Assembly (NCBI GenBank): GCA_035448625.1
Contig: DAOTJI010000023.1
Location: 1-36,224 of the forward strand
Direction of reading: 5' to 3'
Origin: UBA8904 sp035448625
Lineage (GTDB): Bacteria; Desulfobacterota; Syntrophia; Syntrophales; Smithellaceae
DNA: 36,224 bases
Below the pieces are notes generated by a model. That model ran no database searches. It was not told the origin of the DNA and saw only the letters and a program-made list of their open reading frames with translations. Below, in pieces: positions 24,795 through 33,931 of this stretch (position 1 is the first letter of the stretch; each line of letters begins with the position of its first letter). Made by a program: the position numbers and the translations under genes.

Positions 24795-26915
24795 CTACTT
24801 GACTTCCGCCCCCAGCGCTTCTTTCCGGCTGAGACGGATTTTGCCCTGCTTGTCCACTTCGAGCACTTTGACCATGACCTCATCGCCTTCCTTCAGGACG
24901 TCCGTCACCTTGGCGATTCTTTCTTTGGCAATCTGCGAAATGTGCAGCAGGCCTTCCGTTCCGGGCAGGATTTCGACAAACGCGCCGAAATCAACGATTT
25001 TCTTGACGGTGCCGCGGTATATCTTGCCGACTTCCGCCTCTTCCGTCAGCCACTTGACCATCGCCACGGCGCGGGCCGCCGCTTCGGCGTCGGCGGACGC
25101 GATCGTCACGGTCCCGTCGTCTTCCACGTCGATCGTGACGCCGGTTTCACTGATGATCTGGCGGATGTTCTTTCCGCCGGAGCCGATGACGGTGCGGACC
25201 TGGTCTTCCTTCACCTTGACGGTGGTGATCCGCGGCGCGTAGAGCGAGATATCCGGACGCGGCGCGGACAGGGTTTCACGGATCTTGCCGATGATGTGCA
25301 GACGGCCGTCGCGGGCCTGAGCCAGCGCTTTGCGAAGGATGTCCTCCGTCAGACCGTCGATCTTGATGTCCATCTGCATGGCGGTCACGCCTTTTTCGGT
25401 TCCGCAGACTTTGAAATCCATATCGCCCGCGTGGTCTTCATCGCCCAGAATGTCGGACAGGATGACGACCTGGTCGCCTTCCTTGAGCAGTCCCATCGCA
25501 ATGCCCGCGACGATGTCCCGCACCGGTACGCCGCCGTCCATCAGGCAGAGGATGCCGCCGCACACGGTCGCCATGGAGGACGATCCGTTGGAAGAGAGAA
25601 TTTCGGAAACGATCCGGATCGTATAGGGAAACTGCTCCGCCGGCGGAAGCACGGGAACCAGCGCCTTGCGCGCCAGCGCGCCGTGGCCGATTTCCCTGCG
25701 GCCGGGTGAGCGCAACATCTTCGCCTCCCCCACACTGTAGGGGGGGAAATTATAATGCAGCAGGAAGGAACGGAGTTCCTCGCCGCCGACGTAGTCCATG
25801 CGCTGCTCATCCGAGGAGGTTCCCAGGGTGAGCGCCGCCAGCGCCTGCGTTTCCCCGCGGTTGAAGAGAGCCGATCCGTGGGCGCGCGGCAGCACGCCGA
25901 CTTCCGAATGGATCGGACGGATGTCGGTCGAAGACCGGCCGTCGATTCTTCTCTTTTCCAGGAGAATCATGTCTCTCAGAATGCGGGATTCCAGATGCTC
26001 GATAATCGCCGCAACTTTTTTGCAAAGCGCCGCGTCATCGCCGCCGATTTTTTTGATGACCGCTTCCCGGACTTCGCCCAGCTTGGCGTAGCGTTCCAGC
26101 TTGCGCGGCATGCCGTAACCTTCCTTGAGCCCCGGCAAAGCCTCCTCGCGCACCCGGGCGATCAGTTCCTCCCCCGGGGCGGTTTCGTCCACCGACCGCT
26201 TGGCTTTTCCGATCGCCGCCCGAATCCGGTCCTGCAGATCAATCACCGGCCGAACGGCCTCCAGGCCTAACTTGATGGCATCGACGATAACGTCTTCCGG
26301 CACCTCTTTGGCTTCGCCTTCCATCATGACCAGCTCCACGTCATAAGCGCGGCCCGACCGGCTCGGCGTAACCTTGCGTCCCACCAGGAAGAGATTCATT
26401 TCGCTTTCCTGCATATTTTCCGCGGACGCATTGACGACCAGTTCGCCTCCGATCCGGCCGACGCGCACGCCGGCGATCGGTCCCTTGAACGGAATGTCGG
26501 ATATCTCCAAAGCAGCCGACGCGCCGATCATGGCCGCAACATCCGCGTCGTTTTCCTTATCCACCGACAGCACCGTCGCCACGATCTGGGTTTCCGAATA
26601 GTACCCTTTGGGAAACAGGGGTCGAATCGCCCGGTCGATGATGCGGGAGGTTAAAATCTCCCGCTCGTTGGGACGTCCTTCCCGCTTGAAAAAACCGCCG
26701 GGAATTTTGCCCGCGGCAAACGTCATTTCCTGATAATCCACCGTGAGCGGCAGAAAATCGACGCCCTCCCTCACGCTTTTCAGGGATACCGCCGTCACCA
26801 GCACGACGGTGTCCCCGTAATAGACCAGCGTGGAACCGTCCGCCTGCGCGGCTACATAATTGGTTTTGATGGTAAAATTTCGCCCTGCGAAATCCGCACT
26901 GAAATTGTCACTCAT
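24795..26915 (-). CDS. pnp: Polyribonucleotide nucleotidyltransferase (PNPase)
   Basis: 706 residues, normal for PNPase. Two RNase PH-like domains flank a helical domain: the first at about 1-210 (GGFFKREGRPNEREILTSR), the second at about 310-540 (TDIRPIHSEVGVLPRAHGSALF, and SDILGDEDHAGDMDFKV with the catalytic Asp residues). KH at about 550-615 (VRTVIGSGGKNIRQII) and S1 at about 620-690 (IYRGTVKKIVDFGAFVEILPGTEGLLH) follow. It degrades RNA 3' to 5' using phosphate and can add tails. ATG at 26915 follows GGAGG. It is downstream of rpsO, as in most bacteria, with a long inverted repeat between them. Confidence 0.98.
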   Translation of the reverse strand: MSDNFSADFAGRNFTIKTNYVAAQADGSTLVYYGDTVVLVTAVSLKSVREGVDFLPLTVDYQEMTFAAGKIPGGFFKREGRPNEREILTSRIIDRAIRPLFPKGYYSETQIVATVLSVDKENDADVAAMIGASAALEISDIPFKGPIAGVRVGRIGGELVVNASAENMQESEMNLFLVGRKVTPSRSGRAYDVELVMMEGEAKEVPEDVIVDAIKLGLEAVRPVIDLQDRIRAAIGKAKRSVDETAPGEELIARVREEALPGLKEGYGMPRKLERYAKLGEVREAVIKKIGGDDAALCKKVAAIIEHLESRILRDMILLEKRRIDGRSSTDIRPIHSEVGVLPRAHGSALFNRGETQALAALTLGTSSDEQRMDYVGGEELRSFLLHYNFPPYSVGEAKMLRSPGRREIGHGALARKALVPVLPPAEQFPYTIRIVSEILSSNGSSSMATVCGGILCLMDGGVPVRDIVAGIAMGLLKEGDQVVILSDILGDEDHAGDMDFKVCGTEKGVTAMQMDIKIDGLTEDILRKALAQARDGRLHIIGKIRETLSAPRPDISLYAPRITTVKVKEDQVRTVIGSGGKNIRQIISETGVTIDVEDDGTVTIASADAEAAARAVAMVKWLTEEAEVGKIYRGTVKKIVDFGAFVEILPGTEGLLHISQIAKERIAKVTDVLKEGDEVMVKVLEVDKQGKIRLSRKEALGAEVK

Positions 26916-26960
26916 TCACTTTCCTCCACCTTCTTTGGGTTTGCGGTCCGGAACAGGAAA

Positions 26961-27047
26961 TTCAAGGGCGAAACGCAAAAGCCGATTGACGCAGGGATGA
27001 ACAAAAACCATGGCCAATCGGTGACGCTTTTGCCTTCCGCCCTTGAA
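26961..27047 (-). promoter_or_regulatory. Long imperfect hairpin between rpsO and pnp
   Basis: Arms: TTCAAGGGCG (26961-26970) with CGCCCTTGAA (27038-27047); GCAAAAG (26975-26981) with CTTTTGC (27027-27033); CCGATTG (26982-26988) with CAATCGG (27015-27021). Small internal loops and a 5-base bulge separate them, with a 26-base end loop. It resembles the place and kind of the double-stranded pnp leader that RNase III cuts in E. coli (established there, inferred here). Confidence 0.7.
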
Positions 27048-27056
27048 TGACTTGAG

Positions 27057-27323
27057 TTACTTCCTGAGACCCAGACGCTTGATTATGGTTCTGTAACGTT
27101 CCACATCGCTTTCTTTGATATAATTCAACAATCTTCTTCTCTGGCCGACGAGCTTCAACAGGCCGCGCCGGGAGTGGTGATCTTTCTGGTGCGTCTTGAA
27201 ATGCTCGGTCAGGTATTCGATTCTCGCGCTGAGCAGGGCAATCTGCACCTCGGGTGAACCGGTATCGTTCTCGTGAAGACGGTAATTCTCGATTAATGCT
27301 TTCCTCTTTTCCAAAGTTAACAC
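27057..27323 (-). CDS. rpsO: 30S ribosomal protein S15
   Basis: 88 residues, as usual for S15. Signature stretches: NDTGSPEVQIALLSARI, LTEHFKTHQKDHHSRRGLL and LVGQRRRLLNYI. Starts with GTG at 27323 after GGGAGG. It binds 16S rRNA early in 30S assembly. It lies between truB (45 bases upstream) and pnp, the classic order. Confidence 0.98.
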   Translation of the reverse strand: MLTLEKRKALIENYRLHENDTGSPEVQIALLSARIEYLTEHFKTHQKDHHSRRGLLKLVGQRRRLLNYIKESDVERYRTIIKRLGLRK

Positions 27324-27368
27324 GTCAAATCCTCCCTATCAGAATAATATCCTTTTTATGTTCCGGGC

Positions 27369-28304
27369 TCACGGACGCAAATCGTTGAAGACTCTGAGCA
27401 TCCTGGCCACCCGGGTTTTCCCGTCCTGTTTTTCGACATCGACCGACGACATCTGCATTTCCGCGAGCGCCACCAGACAGCCGTCCGGATTGATGAACTT
27501 TATCATATCTCCCGCCGCAAGGGAAGGAAGAACATTTTCCCGCATCATCGAGGCATCCGGCTGAAATCCAGCCTTCAGTCTGCCCGCCGTCGGCTCGCCG
27601 ATTTCAACCGCCGCCATTGCAGGCAGAGCCTGCGCCATCGGCAGCATTTTCGCCAGCAGCGCCGTCCGGCCCGACGCGTCCTCCGGCAGGGGCACGGCCA
27701 TGGCTTCGGTGAAAGAGCCGCTCCGCAGCCGCCGCAATCCGGATAAACAGCCGCCACAGCCCAGCGCGCGGCCCGCATCGGCGCAGATCGTCCGGATGTA
27801 CGTGCCTTTCGAGCAGGTGATTTCAAAGGTCACGGACGGATAGCCGATGTCGATCACTTCGAGCGCGAAGATTTCCACCTCACGGGCGGCCACGTCCGGA
27901 AATTCCCCGGCTCGCGCATATTTGTACAGGGGCCTTCCCTTGTGTTTCCGGGCCGAAAAAGCCGGCGGAACCTGTCGGATCTTCCCCCTCATGCTTCCCA
28001 GCACCGCCCGGATCTCCTCGTCGGAGGGAACCCGGTCCGACCGGCCGGTTTCCCGTCCCTGAATGTCCTGCGTATCCGTCTCGAGGCCCAGCAACAGGGT
28101 TGCCCGGTAGGTTTTTTCGTCCCCCGTCAAAAACGCAGCCAGCTTCGTCGCTTCTCCCACACAAACCGGCAAAACCCCGGTGGCCATGGGGTCCAGCGTT
28201 CCGGTATGCCCCGCCTTCGGCGCGCCCAGAATCTTCTTGACCCGGCTTACGACGTCGTGGGACGTCAGACCCGCCGGTTTGTCCATCACCACGACTCCGT
28301 CCAT
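27369..28304 (-). CDS. truB: tRNA pseudouridine(55) synthase
   Basis: 311 residues, normal for TruB. The N-terminus GVVVMDKPAGLTSHDVV and the catalytic Asp in HTGTLDPMATGVLPV are diagnostic; RATLLLGLETDTQD and CSKGTYIRTICADAGRALG are further family motifs. The C-terminal part is the small PUA-like domain (AGDMIKFINPDGCLVAL). It makes pseudouridine 55 in the T loop of tRNAs. It starts 6 bases after the nrnA stop. Confidence 0.97.
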   Translation of the reverse strand: MDGVVVMDKPAGLTSHDVVSRVKKILGAPKAGHTGTLDPMATGVLPVCVGEATKLAAFLTGDEKTYRATLLLGLETDTQDIQGRETGRSDRVPSDEEIRAVLGSMRGKIRQVPPAFSARKHKGRPLYKYARAGEFPDVAAREVEIFALEVIDIGYPSVTFEITCSKGTYIRTICADAGRALGCGGCLSGLRRLRSGSFTEAMAVPLPEDASGRTALLAKMLPMAQALPAMAAVEIGEPTAGRLKAGFQPDASMMRENVLPSLAAGDMIKFINPDGCLVALAEMQMSSVDVEKQDGKTRVARMLRVFNDLRP

Positions 28305-28310
28305 AAACGA

Positions 28311-29264
28311 CTAAGCTTCCCTGATCGCTTCAAGCACGCGGGACTTGATCGCGGCCAGGTCGCCTTCGATCCGGCAGGCCGCGGCGTTGATGTGGCCTCC
28401 GCCGCCGAAGCGACGGGCGATTTTTTCCACATTGATCCGTCCTTTGGACCGCAGACTCAACTTGAACTGCCCTTCACCCGTTTGCGTATAGAGCATCGCG
28501 ATGTTGATTCCCTGGACCGTGCGGGGAATATCGATAAAACCGTCCGTGTGCTCCATCGTCGCGCCCGTCTGCCGCAAATGCTCTTCCGTCACGGTCATCG
28601 ACGCAACCCCGAGAACCGGATCCATTTCCAGGGTTTCCAGCACGCGGACCAGGAGCTGCAGCTTCGCCGGCGGATCGCTTTCGTAGATATGTTCGGAAAT
28701 CCACTGCGGATCCGCACCGCCTTCCACCAGGTCTCCGGCCGTCCGCAGCGTCTCCGGACGGGTGCTGGAATAGCGGAAACCGCCCGTGTCCGTCAGAATC
28801 GCCGCGTACAGATTCGTGCAGATGTCCTTCGTCATCGGCGCGCGCATTTCCCGCATCAGACGGTAGATCAGCTCCCCCGTGGAACTGGCCTTGGGGTCGA
28901 GCAGGCGAAGCGCGCAAAATCCGCCGTTGGAAACATGATGATCGATATTGATCAGGGTGGGGACAGCGGCCACATCCGCCTCCAGGTTCCCCACTCGCTC
29001 CAGTTCCGAACAATCCAGAACAAAACCGACATCGTAGTAGGTTCCCGGGCGAATCAGTTCATGAACGATCTGATCCGCACCCGGCAGGAAACGATAGTGG
29101 GCGGGCGTGGCATCCTGGTTGCACACGACCGCTTCCTTTCCCATATTCCGCAACAGTCCGTACAGCGCCAGTTCGGAGCCCAGCGCATCCCCGTCCAAAC
29201 GGACATGGGACGTGATGAGAAAACGTTTTCCTGAAGCAACGGCTGAAATAATTTTCTCAATCAT
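28311..29264 (-). CDS. nrnA: DHH-family phosphoesterase, NrnA-like (oligoribonuclease / pAp phosphatase)
   Basis: 317 residues from the ATG at 29264 (AGGAAG upstream). It overlaps the rbfA end by 8 bases; the longer open frame upstream is just rbfA read out of frame. The DHH domain shows SHVRLDGDALGSELAL, VLDCSELERVG, NIDHHVSN and LYAAILTDTGGFRYSST, all carrying metal-binding Asp/His. The DHHA1 domain ends with RRFGGGGHINAAACRI. Members degrade nanoRNA and remove the 3' phosphate of pAp. The location between rbfA and truB is standard in many bacteria. Confidence 0.94.
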   Translation of the reverse strand: MIEKIISAVASGKRFLITSHVRLDGDALGSELALYGLLRNMGKEAVVCNQDATPAHYRFLPGADQIVHELIRPGTYYDVGFVLDCSELERVGNLEADVAAVPTLINIDHHVSNGGFCALRLLDPKASSTGELIYRLMREMRAPMTKDICTNLYAAILTDTGGFRYSSTRPETLRTAGDLVEGGADPQWISEHIYESDPPAKLQLLVRVLETLEMDPVLGVASMTVTEEHLRQTGATMEHTDGFIDIPRTVQGINIAMLYTQTGEGQFKLSLRSKGRINVEKIARRFGGGGHINAAACRIEGDLAAIKSRVLEAIREA

Positions 29265-29616
29265 GCGTTTCTTCCTGTCGGGCGATCTGGGCCAGCAAAC
29301 GTTCGATCCGGTTGCCGTAGCCGAAAGATTTGTCGTGCACAAACAGAATCTCGGGCACAAAGCGCAACTGCAGGCGATGGCCCAACTCCCGTCGGACAAA
29401 GCCCCGGGCGCGGGTCAATCCCGCCTGAATCTCCTCATTCAATTCATCCTTGCCCATCTCGACAAAGTAAATCTTCGCGTTTCGCAGATCATCCGTCACC
29501 TTGACCGCCGTTATGGTCACGGCGTGCAGACGGGGGTCTTTCACAGACCTCAGCAGAATGTCGGACATTTCCGCCATGATCAGCTCGCCGACACGGTCCG
29601 CCCTTTTAAAATTCAT
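29257..29616 (-). CDS. rbfA: Ribosome-binding factor A
   Basis: 119 residues from the ATG at 29616 (AAAGGAAAG upstream); the frame is open to 29694 but the extra residues overlap DUF503 and are not family-like. The KH-like fold is recognisable: FKRADRVGELIMAEMSDILL, VKDPRLHAVTITAVKVTDDLRNAKIYF and RRELGHRLQLRFVPEILFVHD. It helps 16S rRNA 5'-end maturation. It overlaps both neighbours, by 11 and 8 bases. Confidence 0.95.
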   Translation of the reverse strand: MNFKRADRVGELIMAEMSDILLRSVKDPRLHAVTITAVKVTDDLRNAKIYFVEMGKDELNEEIQAGLTRARGFVRRELGHRLQLRFVPEILFVHDKSFGYGNRIERLLAQIARQEETHD

Positions 29617-29944
29617 CGTACTTTCCTTTAACCCAGGCGGCTTCTTCAACAATATCGGAAACGGACATGATTTCCACCTTTGAATCCAAAACATCCGCCG
29701 CCTTCAGGTTTTCGATAAAGTGCAGCAGGTGATCGATTTTTCCCTCGATGAAGCGCTGCTCGTTGCCGGTCATCGCAAATCCGATCCGGGCGAACTGGTG
29801 ATCGTCCAGCCGGCCCACCTGGGCGATGGATACGTTAAACTCATTCTGGGCGCGTTTGATGACTTTATTCAAAACGCTCCGCTTGGCCTTTAAAGAACCG
29901 GATTGGGGAATCCGCAATGAAATCCATCCGTAGCCGATAATCAT
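29606..29944 (-). CDS. DUF503 (YlxP-like) family protein
   Basis: 112 residues, a little longer than typical DUF503. Landmarks: PQSGSLKAKRSVLNKVIKRAQNEFNVSIAQVGRLDDH region (the SLKxKRxVL and N-V-S-x-AE/Q pattern) and the helix GKIDHLLHFIEN. A small ferredoxin-like protein encoded between infB and rbfA in very many bacteria; function not established but the context points to ribosome assembly or translation. The ATG at 29944 follows AAAAGGG, 12 bases after infB. Confidence 0.9.
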   Translation of the reverse strand: MIIGYGWISLRIPQSGSLKAKRSVLNKVIKRAQNEFNVSIAQVGRLDDHQFARIGFAMTGNEQRFIEGKIDHLLHFIENLKAADVLDSKVEIMSVSDIVEEAAWVKGKYDEF

Positions 29945-29956
29945 CGCCGCCCTTTT

Positions 29957-32566
29957 CTACAATTTTCTTTCCAGCGTCTCCGTCGTATACGCCTCGATCA
30001 CATCCCCCACATGGATGTCGTTATAGCTTTCAATGCCGATGCCGCAATCGAAGCCGGCCTGCACCTCCCGGGCATCGTCTTTAAACCGCTTCAGGGAAAG
30101 GATTTTCCCGTCAAATATCGCAACGCTGTCGCGAACCAGCTTGATGCCCGCCGAGCGGGTAATCTTGCCGTCCGTCACATGGCAGCCGGCGATGATCCCA
30201 ACCTTGGGCACCTTGAAAAGTTCGCGGACTTCGGCGCGTCCCTGAACCACTTCCCGGTATTCCGGTTCGAGCAGACCTTCCATCGCCGCCTTCATATCGG
30301 CAATCAGGTTGTAAATAATGTCATAGAGCTTGATTTCGACGCCTTCCTGCGCCGCCAGATCGCTCACCCGGCCGTCCGGACGGACCTTGAAGCCGATCAC
30401 TATCGCGTTGGAGGCGGAGGCCAGCATGATGTCGGTTTCGCTGATGGCGCCCGTGGAGCTGTGAATCATCTTGATCTGGACATCGTCGGTCGAAAGCTTT
30501 TTGAGCGCGTCGGAAATCGCTTCGATGGAGCCCTGAACGTCCGCTTTCACAATAATATTGAGGTCTTTCACTCCCTCTTTAATCTTCTGATACAGCTGCT
30601 CCAGCGTGATTTTGGAGGAAGCGGATAGCTCTTTTTCACGCGTCTTGCGAATCCAGTAGTCGGCGATGCTGCGGGCCTTCTTTTCATCCTCCACGCTGAT
30701 GAATTCCGCGCCGGTCTGGGGCACGCTGGAAAAGCCGATGACCTCCACCGGCATGGACGGGCCCGCCTCTTTCACGCGGCGCCCCTGATCGTTGATCATG
30801 GCCCGAACGCGTCCGGATTCCGTTTTGGACACAAAAGCGTCTCCTTCCCGAAGCGTTCCCTGTTGAATCAGGACCGTGGCCACCGGCCCGCGGCCGCGGT
30901 CCAGTTTGGCTTCAATAATAATGCCCCTCGCCGCCGTATTCGGATCGGCTTTGAGTTCCAGCACATCCGCCTGCAGAAGAATCATCTCCAGGAGCTCCTC
31001 GATGCCGATTCTCTTTTTGGCTGAAACCTCGGTGAAAATCGTGTCGCCTCCCCACTGCTCGGACAAAAGGCCGTGTTCGGTCAGTGCCTGCTTGATCTTT
31101 TCGGGGTCCGCGCCGGGTTTGTCGATTTTGTTGACGGCCACGATGATGGGCACGCCCGCCACCCGCGAGTGATTGATGGCTTCCACCGTCTGGTCCATGA
31201 CCCCGTCGTCCGCCGCCACCACCAGCACCACGATGTCCGTCACCTGGGCGCCGCGGGCGCGCATGGCCGTGAAGGCTTCATGGCCTGGCGTATCCAGAAA
31301 GACGATGTCGCGGTCGTTGATGTGAACATGGTAGGCGCCGATGGCCTGCGTGATGCCGCCCGCTTCGCCTTCAATCACGTTGGTCTGACGGATGGCGTCC
31401 AACAGCGACGTCTTGCCGTGATCCACGTGGCCCATAATGGTGACGATCGGGGCCCGCGGTTTGAGATTTTCTCCGGACGCCTGGGGCTTGAGCATCGAAT
31501 CCTCAAATTCGACCTCCGCCCGCTCTACCTGGAAGCTGAATTCGGAGGCCACCAGCGTGGCGATGTCAAAGTCGATCGACTGGTTGATGGTGGCCATCAC
31601 GCCCATGCCCATGAGTTTGTTGATGACCTCGCCCGCCTTGACGCCCATCCGCTTGGCCAGATCGCCGGTCGTAATGGTGTCTCCCACGCGGATGCGCCTT
31701 TTGATGGCCTTGGGCGTCGTGATTTCGGTCTTCTTCATCTTGACGGGGGCGGCTTTCCGGTCTTCGCGCCATTTGCTGAACACGACATCCCGGTCGTCAT
31801 CGACCCGCTTCAATTTCTTTTCGATTTTCCGTTCGAGAATCTTGCGGCGCGGAACTTCTTTTTCGTCGCCGATCAGGACTTCAACCGTGCCTTTGCCTTT
31901 TTTCTTGGGCTTCTCAAATTCTTTTTTGATGATTTTCTCCGCCGGTGGAGGCACGATCACTTCGCCGGGTTTGGCGGGCGCCTTGGCCGGAATTTCTTTT
32001 TTCTCTTCCTGCCGGGTGATTTTGTGGCGGGACATCATCGGGGGCCGGACCGGAAGAATCACCGGGGGCGTTTTCGGCTTCGCCGGGGGTACAACCGGCG
32101 TCGGCTGGACGGGCTTTGCTTCCGCCGGGGGCTCTTTCTCCGGCAGGGCCGGACTTTCGGGGACCGCCGGTTTGGCCGCTTCCGGCGGCGCCGTTTTCCG
32201 CTCAACTTCTTCGGCGGCGGGCGCGGGCGGGGCTTCCGGCTTTTCCTCTTTGGCTTCCTTTGCTTTTTTTGCCGGGGCGGCTTCCTGCTCAACCTTCGCG
32301 GCTTCCGGTTTTTCTTTCACTTCCGGGGCTTCTTCGACCGGCGTCCGGACGGTGCGGCGGCGGATCACCGTGGTTTTGATTCTTTCTTCCACGACCTGCC
32401 GGGGCGAGGTGGCCTGCAGGTCTTCCTTGATCCTTTCGATTTCATGATCTTCCAGGGTGCTGGCGTGAGATTTGACTGTAATGCCTATTCTTTCCAGATG
32501 AGCAATCAAATCTTTATTTTCCAGGCCAAGTTCCTTGGCCAACTCGTGAACTCGCTTTTTCGACAT
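29957..32566 (-). CDS. infB: Translation initiation factor IF-2
   Basis: 869 residues. IF2_N (about 1-50) is followed by a long Lys/Pro/Glu/Ala-rich low-complexity segment (about 75-285), a second IF2_N-like region (about 290-345), then the GTPase: GHVDHGKT at 379-386, DTPGHE at 425-430, NKID at 479-482. Domains II, III and the tRNA-binding C-terminal domain follow. It brings initiator tRNA to the 30S subunit. ATG at 32566 follows GAGGGAG, 42 bases after nusA. Confidence 0.98.
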   Translation of the reverse strand: MSKKRVHELAKELGLENKDLIAHLERIGITVKSHASTLEDHEIERIKEDLQATSPRQVVEERIKTTVIRRRTVRTPVEEAPEVKEKPEAAKVEQEAAPAKKAKEAKEEKPEAPPAPAAEEVERKTAPPEAAKPAVPESPALPEKEPPAEAKPVQPTPVVPPAKPKTPPVILPVRPPMMSRHKITRQEEKKEIPAKAPAKPGEVIVPPPAEKIIKKEFEKPKKKGKGTVEVLIGDEKEVPRRKILERKIEKKLKRVDDDRDVVFSKWREDRKAAPVKMKKTEITTPKAIKRRIRVGDTITTGDLAKRMGVKAGEVINKLMGMGVMATINQSIDFDIATLVASEFSFQVERAEVEFEDSMLKPQASGENLKPRAPIVTIMGHVDHGKTSLLDAIRQTNVIEGEAGGITQAIGAYHVHINDRDIVFLDTPGHEAFTAMRARGAQVTDIVVLVVAADDGVMDQTVEAINHSRVAGVPIIVAVNKIDKPGADPEKIKQALTEHGLLSEQWGGDTIFTEVSAKKRIGIEELLEMILLQADVLELKADPNTAARGIIIEAKLDRGRGPVATVLIQQGTLREGDAFVSKTESGRVRAMINDQGRRVKEAGPSMPVEVIGFSSVPQTGAEFISVEDEKKARSIADYWIRKTREKELSASSKITLEQLYQKIKEGVKDLNIIVKADVQGSIEAISDALKKLSTDDVQIKMIHSSTGAISETDIMLASASNAIVIGFKVRPDGRVSDLAAQEGVEIKLYDIIYNLIADMKAAMEGLLEPEYREVVQGRAEVRELFKVPKVGIIAGCHVTDGKITRSAGIKLVRDSVAIFDGKILSLKRFKDDAREVQAGFDCGIGIESYNDIHVGDVIEAYTTETLERKL

Positions 32567-32608
32567 TCCCGAAACTCCCTCAAATAAAATAGTGGGTCCC
32601 TGAAAAAA

Positions 32609-33871
32609 TTATCCCTTTTGCCGGTCGTTGGTTTCCTCATCCAGAAGCCGAATGGCTTCGGCAATCCATTCCGCGGCGGTCTTTTCGCCGACGCCGGGAA
32701 TCGCGGAAAGCGTCTCCACATCCATCGCCGCCAGCATGGCAATGCTTTTAATTCCCTGGGCAAAAAGCTTTTCCGCCATGGCCGGTCCGATGCCGGGCAC
32801 CCGGGTCAGCGACGAATAGACATCCTCGTCCTTTTCGGCGGCCATGGTTTCGCTCTTGACGTCAATTTTCCAGCCGGTCAGCTTGACGGCCAGACGGACA
32901 TTCTGGCCGTTCTTTCCGATGGCCAGCGAAAGCTGGTCGTCGGGAACAATCACCGTCATCGCCCGGTTTTCCTCATCGATCAACACCCGGTTGACCTTGG
33001 CGGGAGACAGGGCGCTCGAAACAAACTTGGCTGCGTCTTCGGTGTAGGGAATGATGTCGATCTTTTCGCCGCGCAGTTCCTGAACGACGCTTTGCACGCG
33101 CGTCCCGCGCATGCCCACGCACGCGCCCACCGGATCTATGTCCTTGTCCTTGGCCCTCACGGCGATCTTGCCGCGCTTGCCCGGTTCGCGGGCCACGCTC
33201 ACGATTTCAATAAGCCCCTCGGAAATCTCCGGCACCTCCACTTCAAAGAGGGCTTTCAAAAAAGCGGGGTGCGTGCGCGACAGGATGATCTGCGCGCCCT
33301 TCGTGTTTTTCTTCACTTCCAGCAGATAGGAGCGGATGCGCTCGCCGCGTTTGTAGGTTTCCCGGTGAATCTGTTCCATGGGCGGCACCACGCCTTCGGC
33401 GCGCCCCAGGTTGACGATAATATTGCCGCCTTCAAACCGCTGAACGAACCCGTTGATCAATTCCCCTTTTCGGTCCTTGTACTCATCGTAAATATTGTCG
33501 CGCTCCGCGTCCTTGACCCGCTGAATGATGATCTGCTTGGCCATCTGCACGGCGATGCGCCCGAAAGAGCTGGTTTCTATTTTCATCCCCAGGGAATCCC
33601 CGGGCTCCGCGCCCTCATCCAGGGTTCGCCTTGCCTCTTCATGGGAAATCTGCGTTTCGGGGTCAAGCACCTTGTCCACAACCGTTTTAAACTGGAAAAC
33701 CTCTATTTCTCCGATCTCATCGTTGTAATGGGCTTCGATTTCGACGTCCTGCCCCAGCTTCTTGCGCGCCGCGGTCATCATGGCGGCCTCGAGAGCCTCC
33801 GTGATGATCTGTTTGTCGATTCCCCTGTCCTTCCCCATCTGCTCGATCAGACGTTTAAGGTCTTGCAACAT
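32609..33871 (-). CDS. nusA: Transcription termination/antitermination factor NusA
   Basis: 420 residues. N-terminal RNA-polymerase-binding domain (about 1-130, IITEALEAAMMTAARKKLG), S1 domain (about 135-200, GFVQRFEGGNIIVNLGRAEGVVP), then two KH domains (about 205-345: ILSRTHPAFLKALFE, VGACVGMRGTRVQSVVQEL, LAIGKNGQNVRLAVKLTGW). The C-terminus holds one helix-hairpin-helix pair (VPGIGPAMAEKLFAQG, LSAIPGVGEKTAAEWI) rather than the two acidic repeats of E. coli. ATG at 33871 follows GGGAGG. Confidence 0.97.
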   Translation of the reverse strand: MLQDLKRLIEQMGKDRGIDKQIITEALEAAMMTAARKKLGQDVEIEAHYNDEIGEIEVFQFKTVVDKVLDPETQISHEEARRTLDEGAEPGDSLGMKIETSSFGRIAVQMAKQIIIQRVKDAERDNIYDEYKDRKGELINGFVQRFEGGNIIVNLGRAEGVVPPMEQIHRETYKRGERIRSYLLEVKKNTKGAQIILSRTHPAFLKALFEVEVPEISEGLIEIVSVAREPGKRGKIAVRAKDKDIDPVGACVGMRGTRVQSVVQELRGEKIDIIPYTEDAAKFVSSALSPAKVNRVLIDEENRAMTVIVPDDQLSLAIGKNGQNVRLAVKLTGWKIDVKSETMAAEKDEDVYSSLTRVPGIGPAMAEKLFAQGIKSIAMLAAMDVETLSAIPGVGEKTAAEWIAEAIRLLDEETNDRQKG

Positions 33872-33931
33872 TGATCCAATCCTCCCTTTTCCTTTTCCGG
33901 CTGCCGTTCTTTCCGGTACGTGGGCGTGTTT

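Noticed and set aside
23016..25709. Very long plus-strand open frame (897 codons) opposite the DUF39, dut and pnp genes
   Set aside because: It is antisense to three well-supported genes, has no ribosome site and no recognisable domain, and runs through intergenic hairpins. GC-rich codon bias on the other strand explains it.
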